Below, piece after piece: positions 30,640 to 37,907 of a stretch of 37,907 bases of DNA. Origin of the DNA: Chitinophaga pinensis (GTDB taxonomy: Bacteria; Bacteroidota; Bacteroidia; Flavobacteriales_D; Crocinitomicaceae). The stretch covers positions 1-37,907 of the forward strand of contig CAMCYF010000023.1 in the NCBI GenBank assembly GCA_945883825.1, in the 5' to 3' direction. The stretch's first letter is position 1, and each line of letters begins with the position of its first letter. The position numbers were made by a program, and so were the translations under genes. The notes below the pieces were generated by a model that made no database searches, was not told the DNA's origin, and saw only the letters and a list, made by a program, of their open reading frames with translations.

Positions 30640-31287
30640 ATGGATTTATTAAATCTGATTTTTAAACTCGGAGTTTTTTTTTCTATTTATGGATTTCTGT
30701 GGTTTTTCATAGATCTAGGTCTCACTTTTTTAGTTGGAGGAAGAAAGAGAACCAGATTTGAAACGTATCTTATAAAAGGTATTAAATATGCTTTTTTGGT
30801 GAATGTAACTTTTTTATTCTCCGTAGACTTCAATAAACATCAAGTAAACTTTTACAATTTAATTCCAAGTGCTTTGGTTTTAATCACCTATTTTGTTGGA
30901 ATGCTTCAACAGAAACAAAGGCAGCAGTTTTTTATGGGGCAATTGGGGAAGAGTCCCGCTGAGGGCATTACTATAAACGCTGAAATTATTTTAATTACAC
31001 TTAGTGGTTTATTGTTTCTTGGCTTGGTTTGGTATCCTCAGTTTGCTGAAAACGCAGTTGCTTTGTGGTTTCAAAAAAGTATTTTAGACATTGAATCAAC
31101 AGTTATAATTGGTTTTATCTTTAAAATTATAGGTTTTTTCTTTTTACTAGGGATGATTTTTAAAATGCTAAATGCTCTTAATTATCTGATTTCAGGAAAG
31201 CCACTATTTGACATTAAATCAAGGTTTAGTAGAACCAATGAGGAAAAAAATGATAAGCATTTTGATGATTTTGAAGAATTAACTTAG
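30640..31287 (+). CDS. Multi-pass membrane protein of unknown function
   Basis: The 215-residue protein has about five hydrophobic segments (near 8-30, 48-62, 75-90, 112-132 and 152-180). A cytoplasmic-looking charged C-terminal tail (SRFSRTNEEKNDKHFDDFEEL) follows. I recognise no domain. It is 14 bases upstream of the next small gene, and a consensus promoter precedes it, so it may lead a transcript including the small ORF and rnpA. Confidence 0.8.
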   Translation: MDLLNLIFKLGVFFSIYGFLWFFIDLGLTFLVGGRKRTRFETYLIKGIKYAFLVNVTFLFSVDFNKHQVNFYNLIPSALVLITYFVGMLQQKQRQQFFMGQLGKSPAEGITINAEIILITLSGLLFLGLVWYPQFAENAVALWFQKSILDIESTVIIGFIFKIIGFFFLLGMIFKMLNALNYLISGKPLFDIKSRFSRTNEEKNDKHFDDFEELT

Positions 31288-31301
31288 TTTTAAATAAAAA
31301 T

Positions 31302-31559
31302 ATGGATGAAAAAGAATTGATTGAATTATCTGAAGAGATAATTGGATCGCTTACAAAACTTCTGTTAGGAGAAAGCCCTGGCTTCTTATCAAATAGTGTA
31401 TTTAAGAAATTAAATTCTAACAAACATTTTGATGAAATAAAATCCCTTTATTCTTCTTTCATTGTTTCTTTTGAAGGGCAATATAAAGATGCAGCCGAGT
31501 TAAAAAAATTAAGTGACTTTCGTTATAAAATTGTAGAACTCTATCAATCTGGCTTGTAG
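31302..31559 (+). CDS. Small acidic protein of unknown function upstream of rnpA
   Basis: The 85-residue protein is helical and acidic at its N-terminus (MDEKELIELSEEIIGSL), with no membrane segment, cysteine or known motif. It is 14 bases after the membrane protein gene and 28 bases before rnpA, in the same direction. The spacing supports a real gene in a common transcript; the function cannot be inferred. Confidence 0.72.
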   Translation: MDEKELIELSEEIIGSLTKLLLGESPGFLSNSVFKKLNSNKHFDEIKSLYSSFIVSFEGQYKDAAELKKLSDFRYKIVELYQSGL

Positions 31560-31587
31560 AGACAAGAAAATTGTTGAACTTTACAGC

Positions 31588-31980
31588 ATGAATCAAACTT
31601 TTGGAAAGGAGTATAAGTTATGTAGCCACACCCTTATTGAGAAATTATTTCAAGAAGGAGAAAAATTTCGTGACTTCCCTTTTTTAATAAATTATTTGCG
31701 CCTTGAAAAACCAATTTCTCAAAAGGACTTTAGTGTTTTGATTTCTGTTCCCAAAAGACGATTTAAGCATTCTCATGACCGTAATTATCTCAAAAGATCA
31801 ATTATTGAAGCCCTTCGTAAAAATAAATTTATACTTGAAGAAACTAAAGTATTCAAAAATAGGCCTTTTGCCATCGCAATTATTTATAATTTTAATTCTC
31901 TTCTTACTGCAAGTGAAATTGAAGATAAGTTAGTCTCAACTTTAATTAAATTTGTAGCACAAATTAAACAAATCAACTAA
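31588..31980 (+). CDS. rnpA: RNase P protein component
   Basis: RnpA is the small basic protein partner of the RNase P RNA (rnpB at 4441-4828). The 130-residue product shows the RNR-motif helix in diverged form (KRRFKHSHDRNYLKRSIIEALRKN), preceded by the SVLISVPKR strand, and the late FAIAIIYN strand. It is not next to rpmH or yidD, unlike the common rpmH-rnpA-yidD order; yidD is 28 kb away in this window. Two bases separate its stop from the following S41 protease gene. Confidence 0.94.
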   Translation: MNQTFGKEYKLCSHTLIEKLFQEGEKFRDFPFLINYLRLEKPISQKDFSVLISVPKRRFKHSHDRNYLKRSIIEALRKNKFILEETKVFKNRPFAIAIIYNFNSLLTASEIEDKLVSTLIKFVAQIKQIN

Positions 31981-31982
31981 AA

Positions 31983-33617
31983 ATGAAGATTCTATTTTTT
32001 AACATTATTCTTTTTATTCAACTTATTTCATTTTCTGCACTAGGGCAATCTAACGGCTTTGAAGTGCTTAAGAATCTTGAAATTATGGATCAAGTATATG
32101 AACACTTAGATTTATATTTTGTAGATGAGCCTAAAAATGGCACGCTTTCAAAAACAGCTATTGATGCAATGCTTAAGGAGTTAGATCCTTATACGGTTTA
32201 TTATCACGAGTCAGACATTGAAGATTACAGGATGATGACAACTGGTCAATACGGAGGAATTGGCGCTTTAATTGTAAAAATAGGAAGTGATACATATATT
32301 AGTGAACCTTATGAAGGAAATCCTGCAGAAAAAAATGGTTTAAAAGCAGGAGATAAAATTCTTTCAATTGATGGGAAATCAATGCTTAATAAATCTTCAG
32401 ACGAAGTTTCTTCTGCATTAAAAGGCCCAAAAGGAACAACTATTAAAATAGAAATCGAACGAAAAATAGAAGGAAGAAAAGTAATTTCGGTTACAAGAGA
32501 TGAAATAAAAATTCCTGATGTTCCGTATTTTGGAATGATTGACAAAAAAACAGGCTATATTAAACTCAATAGTTTTACACAGACGGCTGCTTCAGATATT
32601 CAATCTGCACTTAGTAAATTAAAAGGTGATGGAATGGAAAGTTTGGTTTTAGATTTGCGCGGAAATGGTGGAGGTTTATTAATTGAGGCAGTCAAAATTG
32701 TTAATTTTTTCATTGAAAAAAATCAAGTGGTTGTTACAACAAAAGGCAGAGTAAAAGAAGAAAATAGCGTTTACAAAACATTGGATGTGCCAATTGATCT
32801 TAATTTGCCACTTTGTGTATTGATAGACGGAGGATCTGCTTCAGCTAGTGAAATTGTTGCTGGCAGCCTGCAAGATTTAGATCGTGCGGTAATTATTGGT
32901 CAGACAAGTTTTGGGAAAGGACTGGTTCAGCGAACCTACGATTTAAAATATGGTTCAAAAATTAAAGTAACCATCGCAAAATATTACACTCCTTCTGGGC
33001 GCTGTGTTCAACGTTTAGAATACTACGATAAAGAAAATGGAGATAAGGCAAAAGACGTTGCTGACTCGTTACTTAAAACATTTAAGACTAAAAATGGAAG
33101 GGATGTCATCGATGGAAGAGGAATTGAGCCAGATATTAAAATCGAATTGCTTGAATTGAGTAGGCTTTCTGCACTTCTACTTTCTGAGAACCATATTTTT
33201 AGTTATGCTACAGATTATGCCTTTAAAAATCCGAAAATTTCGCTTCCTGGGGAATTTAAATTATCTGAAGCTGATTTTCTAGAATTTAAAGCATATATAA
33301 TTAAACAAGAGTTGAAATATACCACAGCTTCAGAAGAATTTTTAAGTAAAATGAAGGAAATCGCTGAAAAAGAAGGTTTTTCAAAAGACATAGAAATCGA
33401 ATACAACAACATGATGTCAAAAGTAATCCCATCAAAAGAAAGAGATTTAGAAAAATACAAGGAGGAAATTTGTCAAATGCTAGAGAATGAAATTGTATCT
33501 CGCTATTATTTTCAAAAAGGAAGGACAATAGATTCTTTCCGAAATGATGAAGCAATTAAAAAGGCGCTTTCTTTATTTGAAAATTCTTCGAATTACAATA
33601 CTATCTTGAAAAAATAA
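31983..33617 (+). CDS. S41 family C-terminal processing protease
   Basis: The 544-residue protein has a signal peptide (1-21, ending ALGQ), an N-terminal helical region, a PDZ domain (about 88-165; YGGIGALIV, GLKAGDKILSIDG), and the S41 catalytic core. The Ser is in GGSASASEIVAGSLQD (about 283-298) and the Lys in GQTSFGKGLVQ (Lys312). It is a periplasmic CtpA-like protease. The ~130-residue C-terminal extension after the core (from about 400) is helical and charged, as in many Bacteroidota homologues. It starts two bases after rnpA and ends 13 bases before the next gene. Confidence 0.94.
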   Translation: MKILFFNIILFIQLISFSALGQSNGFEVLKNLEIMDQVYEHLDLYFVDEPKNGTLSKTAIDAMLKELDPYTVYYHESDIEDYRMMTTGQYGGIGALIVKIGSDTYISEPYEGNPAEKNGLKAGDKILSIDGKSMLNKSSDEVSSALKGPKGTTIKIEIERKIEGRKVISVTRDEIKIPDVPYFGMIDKKTGYIKLNSFTQTAASDIQSALSKLKGDGMESLVLDLRGNGGGLLIEAVKIVNFFIEKNQVVVTTKGRVKEENSVYKTLDVPIDLNLPLCVLIDGGSASASEIVAGSLQDLDRAVIIGQTSFGKGLVQRTYDLKYGSKIKVTIAKYYTPSGRCVQRLEYYDKENGDKAKDVADSLLKTFKTKNGRDVIDGRGIEPDIKIELLELSRLSALLLSENHIFSYATDYAFKNPKISLPGEFKLSEADFLEFKAYIIKQELKYTTASEEFLSKMKEIAEKEGFSKDIEIEYNNMMSKVIPSKERDLEKYKEEICQMLENEIVSRYYFQKGRTIDSFRNDEAIKKALSLFENSSNYNTILKK

Positions 33618-33630
33618 ACGTTTAACGTTT

Positions 33631-35088
33631 ATGTTTTTAAAACTTCGACAAGCTTTAATTCAAGAGAAAATTCACTTTTTTATTCTTTCACTTCTTCTTG
33701 TTGGCATTGTTTCAAGTAAATTTTTCTTGTCGTTAGGAATGATGCTTGGGGGCTTAAATTTATTGCTTGTTTCAGATTTTAAGGGGAATTTCGCTAATCT
33801 CAAAAAAAACCGGTTCTTTATTTTTATTTTACTTTTTTATCTGATACATCTTCTAGGTCTGTTGTGGACAGATGATAATTCACATGGTTTTGATGATTTA
33901 AGGGTTAAGGCTTCTCTTATTGCAATTCCATTGATTATTTGCTCCAATCCCATTCCAACTACTTCAATAATTCGAAAACTATTTCTACTTTTTGTATTAA
34001 CCCTTCTTGTAACTTCTATTTATAATTTTACTATTTACACCTTATTTAGAGAAATCTTTGAACTAAATGATATTAGAGATTTATCGCGTTTTGGATCTCA
34101 TATTCGTTATGGAATATTAATTGCCATCGGAATCCCAGTGCTTCTTGAATTGAAATCTAATTATCCAAAATGGAAATATCTTTTTTTGCTAGTTGGACTT
34201 TGGTTTTTATTTTATTCTTATTACAGTCAAGTTTTATCAGGAATAATAGCTGTATTAATTGTTGTCTTTGGAACACTGCTTTGGAATATCTTTAATGCTA
34301 AAAAATATTTTTGGGCACTCGGAATTATCTCCGTTTTTCTTATTTTGATCTCTTCTACAATTCTTTATTTAATGATTCCTATTGAGTATAACGAAACGTC
34401 CCCAGCAAATTATATTTCCCTTAAAGAACAATGGAATAAACGTTCTAATATTCCATTTGACAGCTTGGATTTACGCAAGCAAAAACTTTCAAGTACTTTA
34501 GAAAGGTATCTGCATTCAAAAAATTTACCTGTTAGAGGAGATGGTGTATTCAAATTAAGTTCAAAAGACATACATAATATTGAATTAGGCTACGCAGATA
34601 TTAATGAAACAAAATCAGGATTGATTGCAAGACTATATGGTGTTCGTTTTCAAATTCATAATACTAGTAATCCAAACGGCCATTCAATTTTAGAAAGGAT
34701 AGAGTATTGGAAAACGGGTTGGCAAGTAATAAAAGAAAACTGGGTTTTTGGTGTTGGGACAGGAGATAAAAAAATTGCGATGGAGAAAATGTATGAGAGA
34801 AAAGAATCCAGATTACTTCCTGAAAGGAGATTGCGAGCGCATAATACTTACATTACTTTTTGTTTGACTTTTGGCTTATTTGGCTTAGTGTTCTTTTGCT
34901 ATATTCTATTTAATTTTTTACGCTTTCAACTGAAAAATCAGTCGCTAATAGGTTTTCTTTTTATTTGTGTTGCAATTATCACCTTTATTTTTGAAGATAG
35001 TCTTGAAACTCAAATGGGAGTTTCTTTTTTCGCTTTCTTTTTTGCACTTTTTTCTCGTAAAATTCAAACTGAAGAATTGAATACATGA
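33631..35088 (+). CDS. O-antigen ligase/polymerase-like (Wzy_C) membrane protein
   Basis: The 485-residue protein has about ten to twelve membrane segments. A long extracytoplasmic loop (about 245-400) contains ILERIEYWKTGWQVIKENWVFGVGTGD and then RRLRAHNTYI, the conserved Wzy_C region of WaaL/Wzy-like enzymes. The family joins or polymerises undecaprenyl-linked glycans. Whether this is a ligase or a polymerase cannot be told from sequence alone. No other O-antigen genes are adjacent. A gene for a GldA-like ATPase follows after 22 bases. Confidence 0.85.
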   Translation: MFLKLRQALIQEKIHFFILSLLLVGIVSSKFFLSLGMMLGGLNLLLVSDFKGNFANLKKNRFFIFILLFYLIHLLGLLWTDDNSHGFDDLRVKASLIAIPLIICSNPIPTTSIIRKLFLLFVLTLLVTSIYNFTIYTLFREIFELNDIRDLSRFGSHIRYGILIAIGIPVLLELKSNYPKWKYLFLLVGLWFLFYSYYSQVLSGIIAVLIVVFGTLLWNIFNAKKYFWALGIISVFLILISSTILYLMIPIEYNETSPANYISLKEQWNKRSNIPFDSLDLRKQKLSSTLERYLHSKNLPVRGDGVFKLSSKDIHNIELGYADINETKSGLIARLYGVRFQIHNTSNPNGHSILERIEYWKTGWQVIKENWVFGVGTGDKKIAMEKMYERKESRLLPERRLRAHNTYITFCLTFGLFGLVFFCYILFNFLRFQLKNQSLIGFLFICVAIITFIFEDSLETQMGVSFFAFFFALFSRKIQTEELNT

Positions 35089-35095
35089 TTTTTAT

Positions 35096-35103
35096 TAACT
35101 TCG
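35096..35103 (+). promoter_or_regulatory. Near-consensus -7 element before gldA
   Basis: TAACTTCG differs from TAnnTTTG at one position and lies 7 bases before the ATG. Weak, inferred from sequence only. Confidence 0.3.
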
Positions 35104-35110
35104 CGCTAAG

Positions 35111-36010
35111 ATGTCAATAGAAGTCAAAAATTTATTTAAATACTACGGTGAGCAAGCTGCTGTTTGTGATATTAGTTTTTCGGTTAAAAAAGGAGAAATT
35201 GTTGGATTTCTAGGTCCTAATGGAGCAGGGAAATCTACAACAATGAAAATAATGACCGGATTTATTCCTGCTTCTTCTGGAGAAATTCACATTTGTGGAA
35301 TGAAAGTGGATGTAGAAAATCTTGAAACACGGCAAATAATTGGGTATTTACCGGAGAATAATCCCTTGTATACAGAAATGTATGTCCGAGAATACTTAGA
35401 ATTTGTTGGTAGGATTTACAAAATAAAAAACCTGAAGAATCGTGTTTCGGAAATGATTCAAACACTTGGTTTAGAACTGGAACAAAATAAAAAAATTGGG
35501 TCTTTATCAAAAGGTTATAGACAACGAGTTGGCCTTGCTCAAGCAATAATTCACGACCCGCAAGTATTAATTTTAGATGAACCCACAAGTGGTTTAGACC
35601 CAAATCAATTAGTTGAAATCCGAGAACTAATAAGAAAAATTGGTGAGGAAAAAACAGTTATTTTATCTACTCATATTATGCAAGAAGTTGAGGCTATTTG
35701 TGATAGAATTGTAATTATTTCGAAAGGAAAGATTGTTGCAAATGACAAAGCTTCTATCTTGCAAAATGAAACGACGCATCAAACTGTTTATGTTGAATTT
35801 GATTCAAAAGTTTCGAAATCACAATTGATAAAAATTCCAAATATTCAAAAAGTTGAAGCTGTAAACAATGCTTGGCTAATTGAAACTTCAGCAGATATTG
35901 ACCTTCGTAAAGAAATATCCCAATTTGCCCAAAAAGAAAAATGGTTGATTCTGACCTTAAAAATTGAGAAGAAATCATTGGAAGAAGTATTTAAAGACTT
36001 AACAAAATAA
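35111..36010 (+). CDS. gldA: Gliding-motility-type ABC transporter ATPase GldA
   Basis: The 299-residue protein is an ABC ATPase: Walker A GPNGAGKST (about residues 37-45), signature LSKGYRQR, Walker B VLILDEPTSGLDPNQ, switch His in ILSTHIMQEVE. The extended C-terminal region and overall sequence fit GldA, the ATPase of the GldAFG transporter required for gliding in Flavobacterium. The permease genes gldF and gldG are not in the window, so the organism may or may not glide. tyrS begins one base after the stop. Confidence 0.9.
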   Translation: MSIEVKNLFKYYGEQAAVCDISFSVKKGEIVGFLGPNGAGKSTTMKIMTGFIPASSGEIHICGMKVDVENLETRQIIGYLPENNPLYTEMYVREYLEFVGRIYKIKNLKNRVSEMIQTLGLELEQNKKIGSLSKGYRQRVGLAQAIIHDPQVLILDEPTSGLDPNQLVEIRELIRKIGEEKTVILSTHIMQEVEAICDRIVIISKGKIVANDKASILQNETTHQTVYVEFDSKVSKSQLIKIPNIQKVEAVNNAWLIETSADIDLRKEISQFAQKEKWLILTLKIEKKSLEEVFKDLTK

Positions 36011-36011
36011 G

Positions 36012-37292
36012 ATGCCAACAAATTTTATTCAAGAATTGAAGTGGAGAGGAATGATACACGATATTATGCCTGGCACAGAAGAAGCTTTATTGAAGGAAAG
36101 TGTTGGGGGTTATATTGGCTTTGATCCAACTGCAGATTCTTTGCATATTGGTAGTTTGGTGCAAATTATGACACTTGTTCATTTTCAAAAAGCTGGACAT
36201 AAGCCATACGCATTAGTTGGTGGAGCAACAGGCATGGTGGGAGATCCATCTGGAAAATCTCAGGAGCGAAATTTATTGGATGAAACAACACTAAAACATA
36301 ATGTTGAATGTGTTAAATTACAATTGGAAAAGTTTTTAGATTTTAAAGGCGAGAATGCTGCTGAGATGGTGAATAACATTGATTGGTTTTGTAACTTGAG
36401 CTTTTTAGAGTTTATTCGAGATGTTGGAAAACACATTTCTGTGAATTATATGATGGCAAAAGATTCTGTTAAATCTCGTTTAGAGACAGGGTTGTCTTTC
36501 ACTGAATTTTCATACCAATTGGTTCAAGGATATGATTTCTATTACTTAAATAAACATAAGCGCTGTATCGTTCAATTAGGTGGTTCAGATCAATGGGGAA
36601 ATATTGTGACTGGAACAGAATTAATTCGCAGAAAAGGTGGAGGTGAAGCGTATGCAGTTACCACTCCATTGATAAAAAAAGCAGATGGAACTAAATTCGG
36701 GAAAACAGAAGGCGGTAACGTTTGGTTAGACGCAAAAAAGACATCTCCTTATCAATTCTATCAATACTGGTTGAATACTTCTGATGATGATGCCGCAAAT
36801 TTTATTCGAATTTTTACTTTGAAGACAAAAAAAGAAATTGAGGCATTAGAAAAAGAGCATGCAGAAGCTCCTCATTTGAGAGTATTGCAAAAAGTATTAG
36901 CAGAGGATATAACAGTTCGTGTGCATAATAATGAAGCATTAAAAACGGCTATTAGCGCAAGTAATATCCTATTTGGAAAATCTACTGCAGATGATTTGAA
37001 AGCACTTTCAGAGGAAGATTTCTTTAGTGTTTTTGAAGGTGTTCCTCAAGCAAGAATATCTCAGGCAGAATTCGGAAAAGGAATGAGTATTGTTGAAGCT
37101 ATGGCAGGAAAAACAAATTTCTTGGCTTCTAATAGTGAAGCTAGAAGAGAATTAATCGCCAATGCGATTTCAGTAAACAAAGAAAAAGTAGATGAACAGT
37201 TTGTAATTTCTACAGAAAACTTAATAAATGGAAAATATATTCTTTTAGGAAAGGGGAAAAAAAATAATTATATCCTTATTATTGAAGGATAA
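36012..37292 (+). CDS. tyrS: Tyrosyl-tRNA synthetase
   Basis: TyrRS charges tRNA-Tyr. The 426-residue class I enzyme has the HIGH-like motif in YIGFDPTADSLHIGSLVQI (about 33-51), the tyrosine-binding YQLVQGYDFYYLN and QLGGSDQWGNI segments, and a KFGKTEGGNVW KMSKS-like loop (about 232-242). A C-terminal S4 RNA-binding domain ends in GKGKKNNYILI. It starts one base after the gldA stop, so translation is probably coupled. Confidence 0.98.
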   Translation: MPTNFIQELKWRGMIHDIMPGTEEALLKESVGGYIGFDPTADSLHIGSLVQIMTLVHFQKAGHKPYALVGGATGMVGDPSGKSQERNLLDETTLKHNVECVKLQLEKFLDFKGENAAEMVNNIDWFCNLSFLEFIRDVGKHISVNYMMAKDSVKSRLETGLSFTEFSYQLVQGYDFYYLNKHKRCIVQLGGSDQWGNIVTGTELIRRKGGGEAYAVTTPLIKKADGTKFGKTEGGNVWLDAKKTSPYQFYQYWLNTSDDDAANFIRIFTLKTKKEIEALEKEHAEAPHLRVLQKVLAEDITVRVHNNEALKTAISASNILFGKSTADDLKALSEEDFFSVFEGVPQARISQAEFGKGMSIVEAMAGKTNFLASNSEARRELIANAISVNKEKVDEQFVISTENLINGKYILLGKGKKNNYILIIEG

Positions 37293-37303
37293 AAATTAAG
37301 AAT

Positions 37304-37894
37304 ATGTTAGGTTTGAAAATGGCCACAGACCCAAGATGGGTTAGTGTCGTCTCAAAAAATTTGGAGGAAATACTTGTAGATCATGCTTTCTGTGAGCAAA
37401 AAGCGGCAAGTTCTGCGATTTCAATTATTGTTCAATATCCTCAATATTCAGATTTAGTTCAAGCTATGACAGCTATTTGTCAAGAAGAAATGCAGCACTT
37501 TAACATGGTTCACGAAAAGCTAATTGAGCGTGGTTTCAAATTGGGCTTAGAAAGAAAAGATCCCTATGTGAATGATTTATCAGTTTTCCTTCGGCGAAAT
37601 AAGACAAATAGTACTAAAAAAGGACTTTTTGTTAATCAAATGCTTTTTGCTGCAATGATTGAGGCGAGAAGTTGTGAACGATTTAAGATTCTTTCAGAAC
37701 AATTAGAAGATGAGGATTTAAAAATATTTTACCGTTCTCTAATGGAGAGTGAAGCCCGACATTATACTACATTTCTACATTTTGCAAAAAAATACGGCGA
37801 TGGAATTAATGTTGATGAACGCTGGAAAGCTTTCTTAGAATTTGAAGCAAGTTTGATGGAAAAATACAGCAAAAAAGAAACCATGCACGGATAA
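37304..37894 (+). CDS. miaE: tRNA-(ms2io6A37) hydroxylase MiaE
   Basis: MiaE is a ferritin-like di-iron monooxygenase that hydroxylates the isopentenyl group of ms2i6A37 in tRNA. The 196-residue protein has the metal-binding helices LVDHAFCEQKAA, CQEEMQHFNMVHEKL, MIEARSCERFKIL and MESEARHYTTFL, supplying the expected Glu/His ligands. It lies 11 bases after tyrS, in a plausible shared transcript. The stop codon is at 37892-37894, so the gene is complete within the window. Confidence 0.94.
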   Translation: MLGLKMATDPRWVSVVSKNLEEILVDHAFCEQKAASSAISIIVQYPQYSDLVQAMTAICQEEMQHFNMVHEKLIERGFKLGLERKDPYVNDLSVFLRRNKTNSTKKGLFVNQMLFAAMIEARSCERFKILSEQLEDEDLKIFYRSLMESEARHYTTFLHFAKKYGDGINVDERWKAFLEFEASLMEKYSKKETMHG

Positions 37895-37907
37895 TTTCCT
37901 TTCCATG

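Noticed and set aside
1..37907. tRNA or rRNA genes
   Set aside because: No tRNA cloverleaf or rRNA-like segment was noticed by eye; rnpB is the only structural RNA I can support.

Overview
The window is AT-rich chromosomal DNA of a Bacteroidota, most likely of the order Flavobacteriales. The evidence is proteins with type A and type B T9SS sorting domains, a GldA-type gliding-motility ATPase, an S46 dipeptidyl-peptidase, a fused E1 alpha/beta 2-oxoacid dehydrogenase, and many promoters with the Bacteroidota -7 element TAnnTTTG. I cannot name the genus. A family such as Crocinitomicaceae is plausible but unproven.

Layout. 1-4.8 kb: rlmH, menC and msrB in one run, a convergent lytic transglycosylase, yidD, a T9SS type A secreted protein and the RNase P RNA gene rnpB. 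4.8-8.8 kb: island 1. 8.8-11.5 kb: a large T9SS type B cell-surface protein. 11.5-15.8 kb: island 2. 15.5-20.7 kb: the E1 alpha/beta dehydrogenase, a 54-residue membrane protein, a TlpA-like thioredoxin protein, a GT4 glycosyltransferase and a small membrane protein. 20.7-29.0 kb: aspS, a DUF3050 protein, cysS, a membrane GT2 glycosyltransferase and a DPP11-like peptidase. 29.1-37.9 kb: a plus-strand run of ribF, a leucine-rich-repeat protein, a membrane protein, a small ORF, rnpA, an S41 protease, an O-antigen-ligase-like protein, gldA, tyrS and miaE.

The most notable content is a pair of roughly 4 kb islands only about 3 kb apart. Each is bounded by a direct repeat of the 3' end of the gene it entered. 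Island 1 lies between two copies of the last 69 bp of rnpB (4763-4831 and 8700-8768, one mismatch). Island 2 lies between two copies of the last ~264 bp of the E1 dehydrogenase gene (15542-15805 intact; 11529-11792 displaced and diverged). In both, the gene stays whole because the element supplies a replacement 3' end, as integrative elements do at tRNA genes. Neither island encodes a recognisable integrase. Both have a small HTH protein with a helical C-terminal tail at the same place and orientation: next to the displaced gene end, reading towards it, in the direction of the target gene, and divergent from the cargo. Both HTH/cargo intergenic regions contain inverted repeats that could be operators; in island 1 it is a perfect 18-bp palindrome.

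The cargo differs. Island 1 has a five-gene operon built round an SPFH-SHOCT protein and a zinc-ribbon/TPR membrane protein, resembling phage-shock-type membrane-stress modules. Island 2 has a GIY-YIG-like protein followed by a large secreted protein. I infer a family of small islands that use 3' gene ends as docking sites and carry exchangeable, HTH-regulated cargo. How they move is unknown. Without these islands the ancestral order would be rnpB - T9SS type B gene - E1 gene.
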